From NCBI GenBank assembly GCA_013396915.1, contig VWZL01005205.1, positions 496,001 to 560,000 on the forward strand: DNA of 64,000 bases, in the 5' to 3' direction. A model generated the notes under the pieces. The model worked only from the letters and a program-made list of their open reading frames with translations, made no database searches and was not told where the DNA came from. This document shows, piece after piece, positions 26,960 to 38,600 of the stretch (the first letter of the stretch is position 1; every line of letters starts with the position of its first letter). The position numbers and the translations under genes were made by a program. The stretch is from Stercorarius parasiticus. Lineage: Eukaryota; Chordata; Aves; Charadriiformes; Stercorariidae.

Positions 26960-27194
26960 GGTTATTGTCAAGGATGTATAATTGAATTATAACCTTGATT
27001 TTCATACAGGTCAATGGCATCTATGCTGGTGACTCACATAGATCATAAAAGTATATTTCCAAGGGGTGTGGGTATAGGTGGGCTGAACAGCTTGGGCTGG
27101 TTTATAAAAACGAGGGCCTCAAGCCATCTGCACTTATCCATTCTTCTTTGTTCCAGCTGCTATTCTGCTCTACCAGCCACATCTCCAGGGCAAC
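26960..27194 (+). promoter_or_regulatory. FABP6: FABP6 promoter and 5' UTR
   Basis: Elements seen before the start codon: two TCAAGG half-sites of the NR5A2/LRH-1 type (26968-26976 +, and 26990-26998 read on the - strand as TCAAGGTTA), an AGGTCA half-site at 27008-27013 followed after one base by a poor inverted half TGGCAT, a perfect AP-1 site TGACTCA (27030-27036), and a TATA box at 27103-27109. Transcription should start near 27130-27135, leaving a 5' UTR of about 60 bases. FXR controls FABP6 in mammals through an IR-1 element. Whether the 27008 site plays that part here is inference. Confidence 0.6.
27103..27109 (+). promoter_or_regulatory. FABP6: FABP6 TATA box
   Basis: TATAAAA within GGTTTATAAAAACGAGGG. 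It lies 92 bases before the ATG, the usual arrangement for genes of the fatty-acid-binding-protein family, which are TATA-driven with short 5' leaders. Confidence 0.8.
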
Positions 27195-27261
27195 ATGGCA
27201 TTCGCAGGCAAATACGAATTTGAAGGCGATGAGAACTATGATGACTTTGTGACGAAGATTG
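27195..27261 (+). CDS. FABP6: FABP6 coding exon 1
   Basis: Starts [20 protein letters not shown] and ends after the first base of the codon for Gly23. Donor is G|GTAAGT. Encodes the first beta strand and the start of the helical lid. Confidence 0.97.
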
Positions 27262-30200
27262 GTAAGTATGTCTTGGGGTGTAAGTCTTAAAGGTTATCAA
27301 TTAGTTAAAAATACTTTAAAAAAAAAAAAAAGATTTCTTACTGAAATGTGCTGAGATCAGCAGGGACTAAGACTGGTAGGAGTGCTCTGCACTCCAGCAA
27401 GGAGATTCAGTTTTCATTCTTCTAAGCAGCACTGTCAGCCACAGGAAGTAGTCCTGTTTACAGAAGTAGTATTCCTTTTCAGTGGCAGCAGAATAAGACA
27501 CAAGACATTTGCAGTATGATGATTGTGAAGGTCACTTTTTCTGTCCGTAGTATTCATCGGTAGGAGTATAAATTTAGTATGAAAATGCTTGTCAAAATCT
27601 TAGACAGGAACAGGTTTCTGTGAATGCTTTCAGAGATTTCAGAGATTACCCCATAAAAGCTCTTAGGGACACTCTGATCTGTGCACACAAGTTCAGTGCT
27701 TGTGTTCATTTATTTAAAAAGCAGTAGTAAATAGGTATGTGCAGCAAAGGCACAAGTTCATACAAATTAAAGTCCACGCATCTGCATGTGTAGATTAAAT
27801 AGAAGGGAATATTTAGATATACTTTATATATATACATTTATTCTGTGTATCATTTCCCAGGGAAAAGAACGCAATACCAAAACTTATTATTTTAGCAAAT
27901 GCATTGATGTACCTATATCTTCCTTTATACCAGTAATTTAACCTCAGATCTTTGATATTGCTGTAAAAAAATGAAAAAAAACCCAACAAATCAGACGCTC
28001 AGGCAGCAATGTCTGAGAACAAACATACCATTAGCGTGTTTCAATTCAAATACACCTGGTAGGGTATTAGATTTGATAAACCGTATCTTTCTAATGATTA
28101 AGGTCTCCCCAGTGACAAGATTGAAATGGGAAGGAATTGCAAAATAGTCACTGAGGTGGTGCAGAACGGAAATGACTTCACCTGGACGCAGCATTTCCCA
28201 GGAGGCCGCACCACAACCAACACATTCACAATTGGCAAGGAAGCAGACATGGAGACAATGGGTGGTAAAAAGTTCAAGGTAAATTAATTTAGCTCTTAAA
28301 TTCTACACTCAGTTGTTTTTTAATTTAGGGTGAAAATCAAATTGTCTCAGGGACATCTTCCTTAAATTGTTTTTTTCACCTGTCATACCTTAGAAACATG
28401 CAGTTTTCCCCCCATTTCATGATGCTCCCAGCAAAATATCTAAATCCAATTTTAAAGAGAGCTAGAGCTTCAGAACTGTATGAACTAATAAAGAACAAGG
28501 GTAGAGTGTCAAGTATCTACTGGTGTCGCAGCTCAAGCAAACATAATGCTCATTAAAACTCTGAAGAGCTGGTTGGCGGCTGTGTCGTTGTCCAGCACCA
28601 CACAGCGACTGCAGCGCTCTGAGGGGAGTGCTGTGGTCCCGAGCTCTGCCCGTGCCCATCAGCAGTGCTCACCTTTTAAAGTCACCTGTGCCTGAGCTTC
28701 AAACAAAAGACTGCGTAAAGTGAAGGGGAAAAAAAATAAATCTCTATATTCTCCTTCCTATTGGAAGTACAGAGTGACTTGCAACTTCAGCGGCCTCTAG
28801 AGAGACAGATTATAATCTGCTCCTGTCATGGACAAAATCTGGATACAAAACCTGCTGTATAATAGTTGCCTTACTTACCTTATTCATTTCTCATTTATTT
28901 AAAGGGATAAAACAATTTGGGACAGCTAAACTCTCCGTTTTGAGGTGTCCAGAACCCTACTATAGATTACTGGATAAATGCCTTATACATCCAACCTAGA
29001 TGATTCTATGATTCTATACTGAGGAGACAGGAAAACCAGCAATTGCATCATCAGGGAGCTGTGACAAACTGAGAATAGCAATAGCATTGCATGATTTCCA
29101 GAATGCTTTTTCAGTCGTACCTTTCTCATTATTAGAGGTAAAAAACCATGTCTTTCTTTGGCTTTGAGAAACCTTTGTGAAACCTAACAGATAGAATAAG
29201 ACACAATTCTACTTGGTCAATTTATTGCAAACTTAACTATTTTGAAATGTTACAAATTCTATTCTCCTCTTCTTGGCCCTGGGCACTTCAGCAGTCCAAA
29301 GCCTATTAAGTAGCCAAAAATGGAGGCAGAGTAAATGACTCTTAGCAGAGAAACCACTGCCTTTTAGTACAGTGTCACTAAACAATACATAAACTAGTAA
29401 GATAGTTTCCTTGTGTCTGGTAAAAAAATGTCCACTCATCTCTTCATTTTGCAAATTACTTTTTTCTCCTCTAAATATGACTGGCTCATCTGTCTTTATT
29501 ACTAAAAGCATAGGCAAGACTGGCTAGTTATACAGACAAGACTGATTTTGTGATGGAACTGGTGTTCAGCTGAGCTGCTGTAGTATTTGTGATCTTCATA
29601 GCAGCATACTGGCATACTTCTTCCATACAGAAGCAACTCTTACAGCAACTGGCACATATGATAGCATTAAGGTGTGACTGCAGACTGCGCAGTCATGTTT
29701 AACCTAGACTTAAATGAGCAAGATGAATTCTAGTGTAGTTAGAGGTATGAAACTCAGGATCTAGGGTAAAGATTCACATTCCTTGTGCACAGTGACTTCT
29801 GTGCTGCTTGCAGGCAGGGTATTAGTATCCGAGAATGCTACTTCAAAATTAACTCAGACAATCATGCCTTTTGCTTCACTGTCAAAACAAGAGAATCACA
29901 TAAAACATGAGGACTGAATGAGAAGCATAGTCTGTGGTCAGATCATTTTTAGAGCTATGAATGAATATTGTGTAGATATGGAACTTGCATGTATTGTTAG
30001 ATGAACATTTTTTTTAAGTTAAATTGTGAACATTTAAGAACTAAAGCAGAAGGATTTTAGTCTTGTTCATGAAGCAAATAACTTCCGCTTTTTTAAAAGT
30101 AAAACTTTAAGCATCGGGTGTACAGGTGTTTACAGTGTCTCTGATAATATAAATGCCAGTAACCCCAGAGAACACTAAACTTCTTCTATTACAGGCAACT

Positions 30201-31129
30201 GTTAAAATGGAAGATGGGAAAATAGTAGCTGAGTTTCCCAACTATCGTCATACTGCAGAGATTTCTGGAGGAAAGCTAGTAGAGGTGAGTTCTCAAATAT
30301 CCAGCTCCTGCATCTTTGACTATATTCACTATGCCTATGTCTCAAGAATAAAAAATAATATACTTTTCACTTACTACTTCCATGTGTCTATAAAGTTTTA
30401 ATTTTGTTTCATTCTTAGAAAACTGTCTAGCTGCAACTTCTCACTGAATTTCTGTAGAAAACTATTTTCTTAGTCTTACCAAGGGAAAAAAAAACCAAAA
30501 CAAAACAGGTTGGATTTCAAGTAGTATCCTATTTTATTAACAAAATGCCCACATAGCTTTGCAAGATTACTGAAACCACCATACTTATAGTAAAACTTGT
30601 AAAACAGATAGGATGTTCAGACATCATGATTTCTGATTCTCAGTTTTCCTGAATTGAATCGTGTCTGTACCAGTTACATATTTCTGAGTGTGTCTTCAGC
30701 AGAGACTAACCAGAAGTGACTCTGTGAATCAAGAAAGGACACTCACCCTCCCTGAAAGTAATACTGTCAATCATTTATTGCTTTTTGAAGAACAATTATC
30801 TCACTTGTCTAAAACCTTGATAACTTGGAGTTGGTGAAGCTATGCCTAACCCCATGTTTAGAAGCTGTGCTTTTTGTCTAAGAATATTTTCACGCAGTGT
30901 ATTTCAGACTTGACAAGGACATTCAGCTTATTTACTAGATATGTCTTCTACCAAAGGGTAAATATTGCTTCAGTAAAGGACATTTCTGTGAGCCAGTCAG
31001 CAGCTCTTCTCATGCGTGGCACTGAAGCTCTAATTATACTGTTTAACCAAATTTTTGGTTTCTTCTTTATTCCAGATTTCTACTTCTTCTGGTGTAGTCT
31101 ACAAAAGGACCAGCAAAAGGATTGCTTAA
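27195..31129 (+). CDS. FABP6: Ileal bile-acid-binding protein (gastrotropin), four-exon gene
   Basis: Cytosolic carrier of conjugated bile acids in ileal enterocytes, a member of the intracellular lipid-binding (calycin) family. Coding exons are 27195-27261, 28103-28278, 30195-30284 and 31076-31129 (67, 176, 90 and 54 bases), giving 128 residues, the usual length for this protein. The family N-terminal signature is present (G5-x-Y7-x-F9, then N14-Y15-D16 and F18). Trp50, Gln52 and Arg122, counted with the initiator Met, sit where the bile-acid-contacting residues Trp49, Gln51 and Arg121 lie in mammalian proteins. The C terminus is SKRIA. The three introns (841, 1916 and 791 bases) interrupt at the conserved family positions, and all are GT-AG. 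The ATG is in strong Kozak context (A at -3, G at +4). The sequence agrees closely with the chicken ileal protein as I remember it. No lesion is seen. The downstream neighbour CCNJL is convergent. Confidence 0.97.
28103..28278 (+). CDS. FABP6: FABP6 coding exon 2
   Basis: Acceptor ATTAAG|GT. Completes Gly23 and runs to GGKKFK (residue 81), ending in phase 0 at donor AAG|GTAAAT. Contains the DFTWTQHF block with the ligand-contact Trp and Gln. The acceptor has a weak polypyrimidine tract, but the frame and homology fix it. Confidence 0.96.
28935..29020 (+). repeat. Probable CR1 3' end in FABP6 intron 2
   Basis: GATGATTCTATGATTCTAT (about 28999-29017) is the short tandem that ends avian CR1 elements (ATTCTATGR units). 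The preceding 60 bases are too diverged to align by eye, so the left boundary is approximate. Confidence 0.55.
30195..30284 (+). CDS. FABP6: FABP6 coding exon 3
   Basis: Acceptor TTACAG|GCAACT, donor GAG|GTGAGT, phase 0 at both ends. Encodes 30 residues, [15 protein letters not shown] through GGKLVE, the middle and later beta strands. Confidence 0.96.
31076..31129 (+). CDS. FABP6: FABP6 coding exon 4
   Basis: Acceptor TATTCCAG|ATTTCT after a good pyrimidine tract. Encodes the last 17 residues, [17 protein letters not shown], and the TAA stop at 31127-31129. A very short terminal coding exon is typical of the family. Confidence 0.96.
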   Translation: MSTSSGVVYKRTSKRIA

Positions 31130-31205
31130 GGCAGTAAAGTCAGCCTCTCCGAGTGCACTGAAGAACAAATACAAATAAATAAAATAGAATGATGATTGTC
31201 TTTTC
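31130..31205 (+). terminator. FABP6: FABP6 3' UTR and polyadenylation signals
   Basis: Two overlapping AATAAA hexamers at 31174-31179 and 31178-31183 lie 45-55 bases after the stop, so the 3' UTR would be only about 70 bases. A T-rich stretch (TTGTCTTTTCCTCTCATTCT, about 31196-31215) follows as a likely downstream element. The exact cleavage site is inferred. Confidence 0.85.
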
Positions 31206-33270
31206 CTCTCATTCTTTGTATTGCAAAGATGAAGAATTGTTTCTCACAGTAATGTTATCCTCAAACATTAATGCTTATCCCATTCCTAGAGGTCTGACAA
31301 ATAGTCAGAAAATCAGAACGCAAAAATCAGAAGATGCAACGCAGCATTTAATGATGTTGTCCAGCCTAAGTATTTCAGGGTATGATACATACTTGGCATA
31401 TTCAGATGTTGTCTGCCACCTACTTAAACTACTATTCAGCTTCTGTCTAGAGAATAGGACAATACTCTGCCCAAATCACATCAAATTGCAAGACCTCATG
31501 AAAGTCTTTAGCCTTAGTGCTGGTTGGAGGGCAGAAATTTAGGAGCTTGAAAACAATAGAAAGTCAGTTTATCACTCATTGAAAGATACGGTTTTCTCAT
31601 TCTCATCAGTATCTGCTCTTGACCCAAATTCTTAGAAGACATTTAAGGTTTTACAGGCAGATTGCTGCAGATAAACATGGAGCCTTATTTTCTTAATGCA
31701 ATTCTGTTATTTACATAGAGTGCATGTGAAAACCTGTTTTCTTGAACACAGTAGGAATTAAATATAACTCAGTTTTTGGATTCACTGTTCTGAATCACTT
31801 CTGCCCAATACCTGCTCCACAAACTTTTCCCTTTTCAGACCCCTTTTTCCAGCTGTCTTGCCTTCTGGATCCCATTAGCTGCTTGCCCTCACAAGCCAAT
31901 CAGTAACTAGCCAGTGCATGTGTCTTATGTACACAAAAGTTCATTTTCTGATGGGCCTATGTACATGACTGATAATCCCAATCACTTCAGATATTTTGCA
32001 TTAAAAAAGGGCTTTTAATTCCTTTTTATATTTTCCTCAATAGAGATTACTAAGCTTTCCAGCTGCAACAAAGCTTCATCCAGACTCCATCAGTTCACCC
32101 AAAACAGGCTGCACATGTCCTGGTTTCAGCTGGGAAAGAGTTAGGTTTTCTTTCTAGTGATTGCTGTGAAAGGAATGTCAGTAATACCTATTGTTTTTAG
32201 TTATTGCTAAGTGATGTTTACACTATTCAAGGACTTTTTTTTTTAAGCTTCCCATAGAAGCACAGACAGAAGGATGCAATGGCCAATTCAGTATTCCATG
32301 CCATAGACATCATGCTTAGTTTTGCTGCATTTGCTTTTGCAGCAGCCTTTCTTACTTCAAAGTCTGCCAGGGAAGTATAAGTTAATCAGCATGTAAAAAT
32401 TCTGATCTATGACTATCCTCCAACTGACAGCATTACATAGCACAAGCACAGGATGGGAAGGTTTGCACCCATTTGTTTAAAAATTAACTCAGCACCTCTG
32501 CCTCCGCAGCTCCCTCCAGCAGTAATTGTGACAAAGCCTTCAGAAAAGTGTCTTTAGGTTAGCTGAACTCTTCTACATCTCGCTCTTCCTGAAAAGGTAT
32601 GTTTTCACAAAAGGAAAAAAAACACACCACTACAGTCACATGAAAAAGCATTTACCTAGAAATTCAATGTGTGGAATTGCCACCAACATTTAAAGCATCC
32701 TGGAAAGAACTGTCAATCGAAGCAGTGTCGGCCAACTCAAGTTCTCATCAATCTTTTCCTTTTCAGAATCTGCTGTTGGACTTAATCTGCCCCAACTCCA
32801 CCCATGATGCAACAGCACACCCAGAACCCAGAAGTCTATGGACAATTCCTGCTTAGAAGATGTAGTCACCAGAAGAAAGACTGAACGTACGACTGCATTC
32901 TCCTGTGCAGCCTTTCAACCTCCTCAGGTAAGACGGCAGCCCCAAGACACACTGGCCATGAGAGCTGCAACAATCTGTTCTTACATTATTTTAGGTCCCT
33001 ACCTTGTCTGTGCACATTTTCTGCCTGTTTCTTCAGCCATCTCCTCATCCCACTTTGTACTTCCAACACTTTATTGTAATAGGACCTTATTTCTTGTGCA
33101 GACCAAGTTCTTGATCTGCCTAATCCTTCACAATTTATTATTTGGCAAGGCCTTTTCATCACATTTGTCCAACCACTATTCTATTCTGTAAAACACTAAG
33201 TGGTATAGACATACATTTGCTATTTCTTAAAAGCCAAGGAGAAACCACTCAAAAAAAAAAAAAAAGAAAG
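31206..33270. other. Tail-to-tail intergenic interval between FABP6 and CCNJL
   Basis: About 2.1 kb with no gene seen. It carries the LTR-like fragment at 32116-32262 and a poly(A) run at 33251-33265. The latter, on the opposite strand, is a T-rich element just beyond the CCNJL polyadenylation signal. Confidence 0.6.
32116..32262 (+). mobile_element. Truncated LTR fragment, avian ERVL-type
   Basis: The block begins TGTCCTGGTTTCAGCTGGGA and continues with AGAGTTAG-TTTTCTTTCTAGTG, then TTTTTAGTTATTGCTAAGTG, ATGTTTACACTATTCAAGGA and AGCTTCCCAT. This order resembles a solo LTR widespread in non-galliform birds that I remember as an ERVL-group (ERV3) LTR. Only the 5' part is present. No internal retroviral genes are nearby, so it is an old, broken copy. 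The family name needs a library search. Confidence 0.55.
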
Positions 33271-33274
33271 GGTA

Positions 33275-35176
33275 CTTCAGCTGTGCATTTGTTTATTAGA
33301 AACTTTCACTGGGAACTTCGCAAGTATTTTCACAATTAAGCACGATGGTGGTCCAAAGTATAACACTGCACATGACACAAATTATACGGGTGATAAAAAA
33401 AAGGAAAAACCACACAACAGTACTGCCACATATATGTTGTTCTTTACGTCTGTTGAATGACATAATAAAAATACACTACAGTCTTTGAAAATAAAGTTTA
33501 ATATAAATACAAAGCTAACAGAATAAAAGATTAACTAAGTTCTCTAAAATTCTAGACTAATTTCTGAAGCGTACTGCCTCTTCATTTACAGTTTGCATTT
33601 TAAAAAATTAAAAATAAAAAAAGATGATTCCTCGAGCCTGCTGAATGGAAGAAATTATTAACTGGATACCAAAAGTCGCAGTCTCAGAAGACAGTTACAC
33701 AAACACACATTAGCATGTGGGCTAGTTTTTCCCCTCCACCCTAAAACACCCTTAAAAACAATTCTCTAAAAATATAAGTTAAAACAGTACTGTGACATGT
33801 GACTTGAAACAATTACCCCAAGTCAGTAAAAGCATATTGCACATTACTTCTATTGCTGTCCTGAGAACCTTCAGAGAAAAGACAAACCAAGAGTACTGCC
33901 TTCAAACAAATTTACAATAGTGGTTGCATATATCAAAACTAAAGTCTCACCTTTGCCAAAGTCCATTTCTTGTAAATGGCTACATTAACAAAGAAAAAAG
34001 CCTATACGGTTTTTTGAACAATCATCCCTGTTTTCAGTTGAGAAAGCAGCTTTTGGATACGTGACAGTTGGTGTACGTCTCATTGCAAACATGCAAGACA
34101 ATCTTCAATTTAACAGCTACATTTTCCAAAGAATGCTAAGATGGTATTTAAAAAACTAAGTCAGCATTGTCTAACACTGCCATCAAACTCTAATTTCACA
34201 GTAAAGTTAACCAGTTCCCTACCTGTGCCCCCATTAACACCAGTTCCTCTGTCCTGAGCCTGAACTACTGCCACAAGTCATTGAGCCCAAACGATGAAAT
34301 AACTGAAGGCAGTGAACCTTTCAAGAGTTTTTGCAAGAGGATTTCTTCAAGTAACATTAAATCCCTGATAAAGCTCATGAACAGTTTTACTAACAATAAT
34401 CTCCAGTCTCAAAAGCAGCAGCACATTAAAGATCTAAGAGATGATTTAAGGTTTTGGTTTTGTTTCTAAAATACTTGAAGGAGAGTGATGTTGTATTCAG
34501 CAGCACCACATTTAGATTCCAAGACAGTTTTAAGTCAAAAATGATTTGATAGTCTTCTGGCCCATTTTTTCTTTTTTATCTTTTATCTTAAAGTTTCACT
34601 CCTGAACTACCACTCCTGCTCAAAGAAAATAGAAAGTGTTCTACGCATAGATTTCTACATAAACAAAGTTCACATTTAACTGATACCAATTTCAGTACAT
34701 TTTAGTAGAAGCTTCCAGTAGTATAAGCTGACACTGTTCAAGCGACATGTCACTGGGAGAGGAGAGCACGCCGTGTTTTCCATCGTCCTCTAGGTACATT
34801 GCTACTTGGCCAGAAATTCAACAAGTATTCCAGCTTGAAGTAACTCTTCAACATAAGCTTTCAGCCAACTCTGACAAGTCACTAACTGAAGACTAGAAGG
34901 AAGTAATCTCCACAGGGTTTCTATGCAGATGCCTTTCAAAGTGACAAGGAATGAGGTATATTAATGAATTTCTATCTCTCTCCTATTAAGAGCCAAAGGT
35001 ACAACCCTTGGCAGAAAGGCACACAGGTTCCAGTGATGAGTGGATCCAGATCCTCTGAATGAGTGAGTCACAAGGATTCTGTTCCTTCATGGTTTTCATT
35101 CAGATACACATCTCGTATCACACACATGGTCTCTTCTTCAGCTTCTATTTGTATCACCTTTTTCTCACATCAATAT
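33275..35176 (-). other. CCNJL: CCNJL 3' untranslated region
   Basis: About 1.9 kb of non-coding sequence follows the CCNJL stop on the - strand. The end is set by the AATAAA at 33292-33297 (read on the - strand) followed by a T-rich and GT-containing stretch. Several AT-rich pentamers of the ATTTA kind occur on the transcript strand, for example near 33500. The exact 3' end is inferred, and shorter forms are possible. Confidence 0.6.
33292..33297 (-). terminator. CCNJL: Probable CCNJL polyadenylation signal
   Basis: TTTATT on the + strand is AATAAA on the transcript strand. About 26 bases beyond, the transcript strand has 15 T, then GAGTGGTTTCTCC, fitting a U/GU-rich downstream element. Confidence 0.6.
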
Positions 35177-35615
35177 TTATCCATCAAAACACCCAGCTGC
35201 ATATGAGTGATAACCACTGAAGTATCTACTGCTGTAAGCTGTGGAAATGGGCTCTGTTCCTAATGCCACCCGCAGGGCAATGGGCATTTGGATGGGCAGA
35301 GCCTGGGCAGACGGCCGAAGGCTGGCCTGAAGAGCTGCGTAGGAGCGCAGTGAGCTGTCAGCACTGCCAGCAAGCAGACTGCTGGGCCTGTGGGGCTGTA
35401 AGGAGTCACGATAAGCAGAGCACAAGTCTTGCACTGGCGACTGGAATTGGGAAAGCGTAGCTGAATTCTGGGCTAAAGGCTGATAACTAGATTGCTGGAA
35501 AAGAACTTGAGTGGTGGCTTGATGGCTCAAATTTCCCAATGCTTCCTGTTCTTGATATTGAATTGTTACTTGCTTTTTTATGTTACTGGCTTCTTTGATG
35601 TCATTCTCATAATAT
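35177..35615 (-). CDS. CCNJL: CCNJL coding exon 5 (terminal)
   Basis: Acceptor on the transcript strand is TTGTTTCAG|ATATTATGAG. The first base completes Ile245. Encodes residues 246-390 beginning [10 protein letters not shown], the polar tail with Gln/Ser-rich runs, and a stop at 35177-35179. The human tail motifs for prolonged Ser/Leu repeats are only partly kept. The exon continues into the 3' UTR. Confidence 0.93.
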
Positions 35616-38600
35616 CTGAAACAAATTATAAGTAAGATTTATCAAAGAAAGAAGGTCAAAGGGATTGCGTATATCCCAAACTTTTCACCAGTCAGGCTAC
35701 ATCATCAGCTTTTTGTCCCTAGCTGTATACGGTAATCTTCAGTTGCTTTCACAATTAATTTCTAATTATCCATAAACTTGTTGTTAGTGTGTGAAGATCA
35801 CAGCAGGATAATTTTGCATCATGAGTATGTTTTTACTGATGGACTGGTTATCTTGGAACCTTAAGTCTACAACATAAAGACATCGTGAAATAGTCTCTGT
35901 AAATATCTGCAGAGTATTAAAGTGCATAGCGATAAGGGAACAAGGCAAATTCCTGTTAGATATTAGGAAGAAGCATTTTCACACTTTTGATTATCATGAG
36001 AATGATGAAACACTGCAACAAGTTGCCCAGAGAGGTTAGCAAGTCTCCATCCTTGGAGACAGTCAAAAACTTGACTAGACAACACCCCAAGCAGTCCAAT
36101 TTATAACTTCAGTTAGCCCTGCTTTAAGTAGGGATTCAGAAAGTTCACCATCACTCCCAACCTAAAGCATGCTATTAAACTTTTTTTTATTTTCTATTAA
36201 GACTGTATGTGCTCACATACCCGATCGGTATTGATGCATCAGTCAGGTCCTTTACTGGAGAAAACCCCAAAGAAACCAGTACAAGAAACATAATGAATGC
36301 TAAATTGTGCACTCCATTCCACATTGCTAAATACTATATTTTAACAATATTGGCAAAGTGACCTGATTTTTTTCCTTTTATTCCACTCCCCAAACTGAAG
36401 ATGGAGATTACCGGTGTAATATCGTACTATCTTAATTCTAGCTAAACAATTACTAAAAAAAAAAAAAGGAATAGTAACATCTTCCGAAGAGCACAAACAG
36501 ATTACTTTCTTTCTGATCTTACATGAACATCATTTCAAGGCATTGGGCAAGATGTTCCCAGGAATAACACGTTAGCAATTCAAGCTGTGTTGTCCAGGCA
36601 GGAGAAATCTGCATACAGATACGTGAGGCGCACACACAAGCTGCAGCAATCAGAGATGGACGAAAATAGAGGAAAGTGTGATCTACAACCGTAAAAACAA
36701 AAAGAAGAATTATATTCTTACTAGTCTCTACAGTGAGCCTATTGTGTGTATACATGGCAAACAGGACAAAATTAAATCCACAACTTTGTTCCACACATCT
36801 CAGAGTATTAGCTCATGACCAGAAGAAGTCTCTCAAAACTGGATGAAGCTTCCCTGAAGATCTCTGTACTACTTGTTTGCAACTACTATCAAGGCTTCAC
36901 TATAGTTTCTTTCATTTCAGAAAAAGCCACAAAATAGACTATGCTGAAATTTGTAGACTGGTATCAAGTGAACCAAAGTTAGGTATTGACAATTACACAC
37001 ATATTTACATTAGTGTTGAACATGGCCTACGAGGATGCTGCAGTTCACTGCCTCTTCACATGGGCAGATACTGGAAGCGATGCTGCAAACCAAACCATTA
37101 AAATCCCTATCATTCAAAATATGTCATGTCTTGCAGCACAGAACCCTCTAAAAATCATTAAAAAAAAATTCGTACATGGAACTGCATAATATCATGTCTG
37201 CAACTGACAGTAGTTTATACTCTGTGGCAGATCAAAACTTAGGCCCCATTTCTGATGGTCTTACCAATTAGTGTTCTAAGCTGAAGAAAAAAATAAATGA
37301 TCTCATCTAGAGATTTCCAAAAAGAGACAAGAGGCTTATGCATAAAGTAGGGAAACTGTTCCATTTGCCATCTGAAGTAACTGCAAAGAGAAACCATTCT
37401 GCACACATAGTTTTGTGTAATCTGTATTATGACAAGTTTTAAAGCCCTTATCTCTTTCAGATTTTTGCCTTTTGCCAAAAGTAAGGTCATTCTAGCGTAA
37501 AACTAAGCCTCTTACCTTGCACTGAGAAATCAAGGAAATAATACGCATATTTCTCCAGAAAATCTTTGATTTTGGTCAATGAGGTGATCGGCCAGCCATT
37601 GTGAAGGTCATTCTCACCAATGGACACATAGAGGTAGTAGTCAATGTAGTGTGCTGGCGTTGGTAGACAGAGGTTCCAGTTAAAGTTTTCCAAAAGCAGC
37701 ATTTCCATTTTAAGCAAATCTTTCTTGTTCAATACCACATTCACATTGCACAGGTATGCCAGGTTATTTAAGTGCTCCAGCTTTGGAACTTTATCTTCTT
37801 TTTCTTCAAATTTACCTGTCAGAAGAGTGGTTTTCAGATAAGATTTATCATTATGATTGAGTGTCCAAAAGCCAACAAAGAACACACTCCAAACCAGGAA
37901 GTCTAATGATAAAAAGTGCTTCTTAAAGAGGGATGGGAAAGTACAGCGACACAAGAAGGAGAGAAGCCAACAGACTTGTCAACATATTCCTATATGCTTT
38001 TTATGGATTGGTTTGTTTTTAATTATTTGTATAGTATTGATGCCAAAACCAAGATTATAAACTCGTTAGGATTACAGATAGCTTTTCTGACAATAACTAG
38101 AAGCCGTTTGCTGAAGAGCATTCAGTCAAGTGTGAAGAAAGCAAGCAGGATGGGGAAAATATGGCAAAGAAAGATCTAACACTGAGGGGGAAAAAAGCTC
38201 CTTTGGATATGGAAGCTAAATGCACATACTAAAAAAAAGGAAGACATTAAAAACCCATGGGCAACACCACCTTTGCCCTTGCCGCTTCAGAATTTCTCTT
38301 TGTTCCTTCTTGTCTTGGGGGGCCTCATTAGCTAAGGTCACCGAAAGGCTAGGAGAAGTACACTGTAACCAAGTGATTAACGTAAGTAATTTCTAGGGGG
38401 CTAGGAGAGAGCATACATTTTCAGAGTCAAGATAGCTGAGCAAAGCTGCGCCTTTTTCTAAATTCTATTTACCAGCCTACTGAAACAGCGGTAGTCTCTA
38501 GAATGACTCAGCTTTCAGTAGTAGCTACAAAGTGCTGTCATTTTGTACAGAAAAACAGGATCTCATTCTATTCACCCTTCTTTCATAAAAAGCATCCAAT

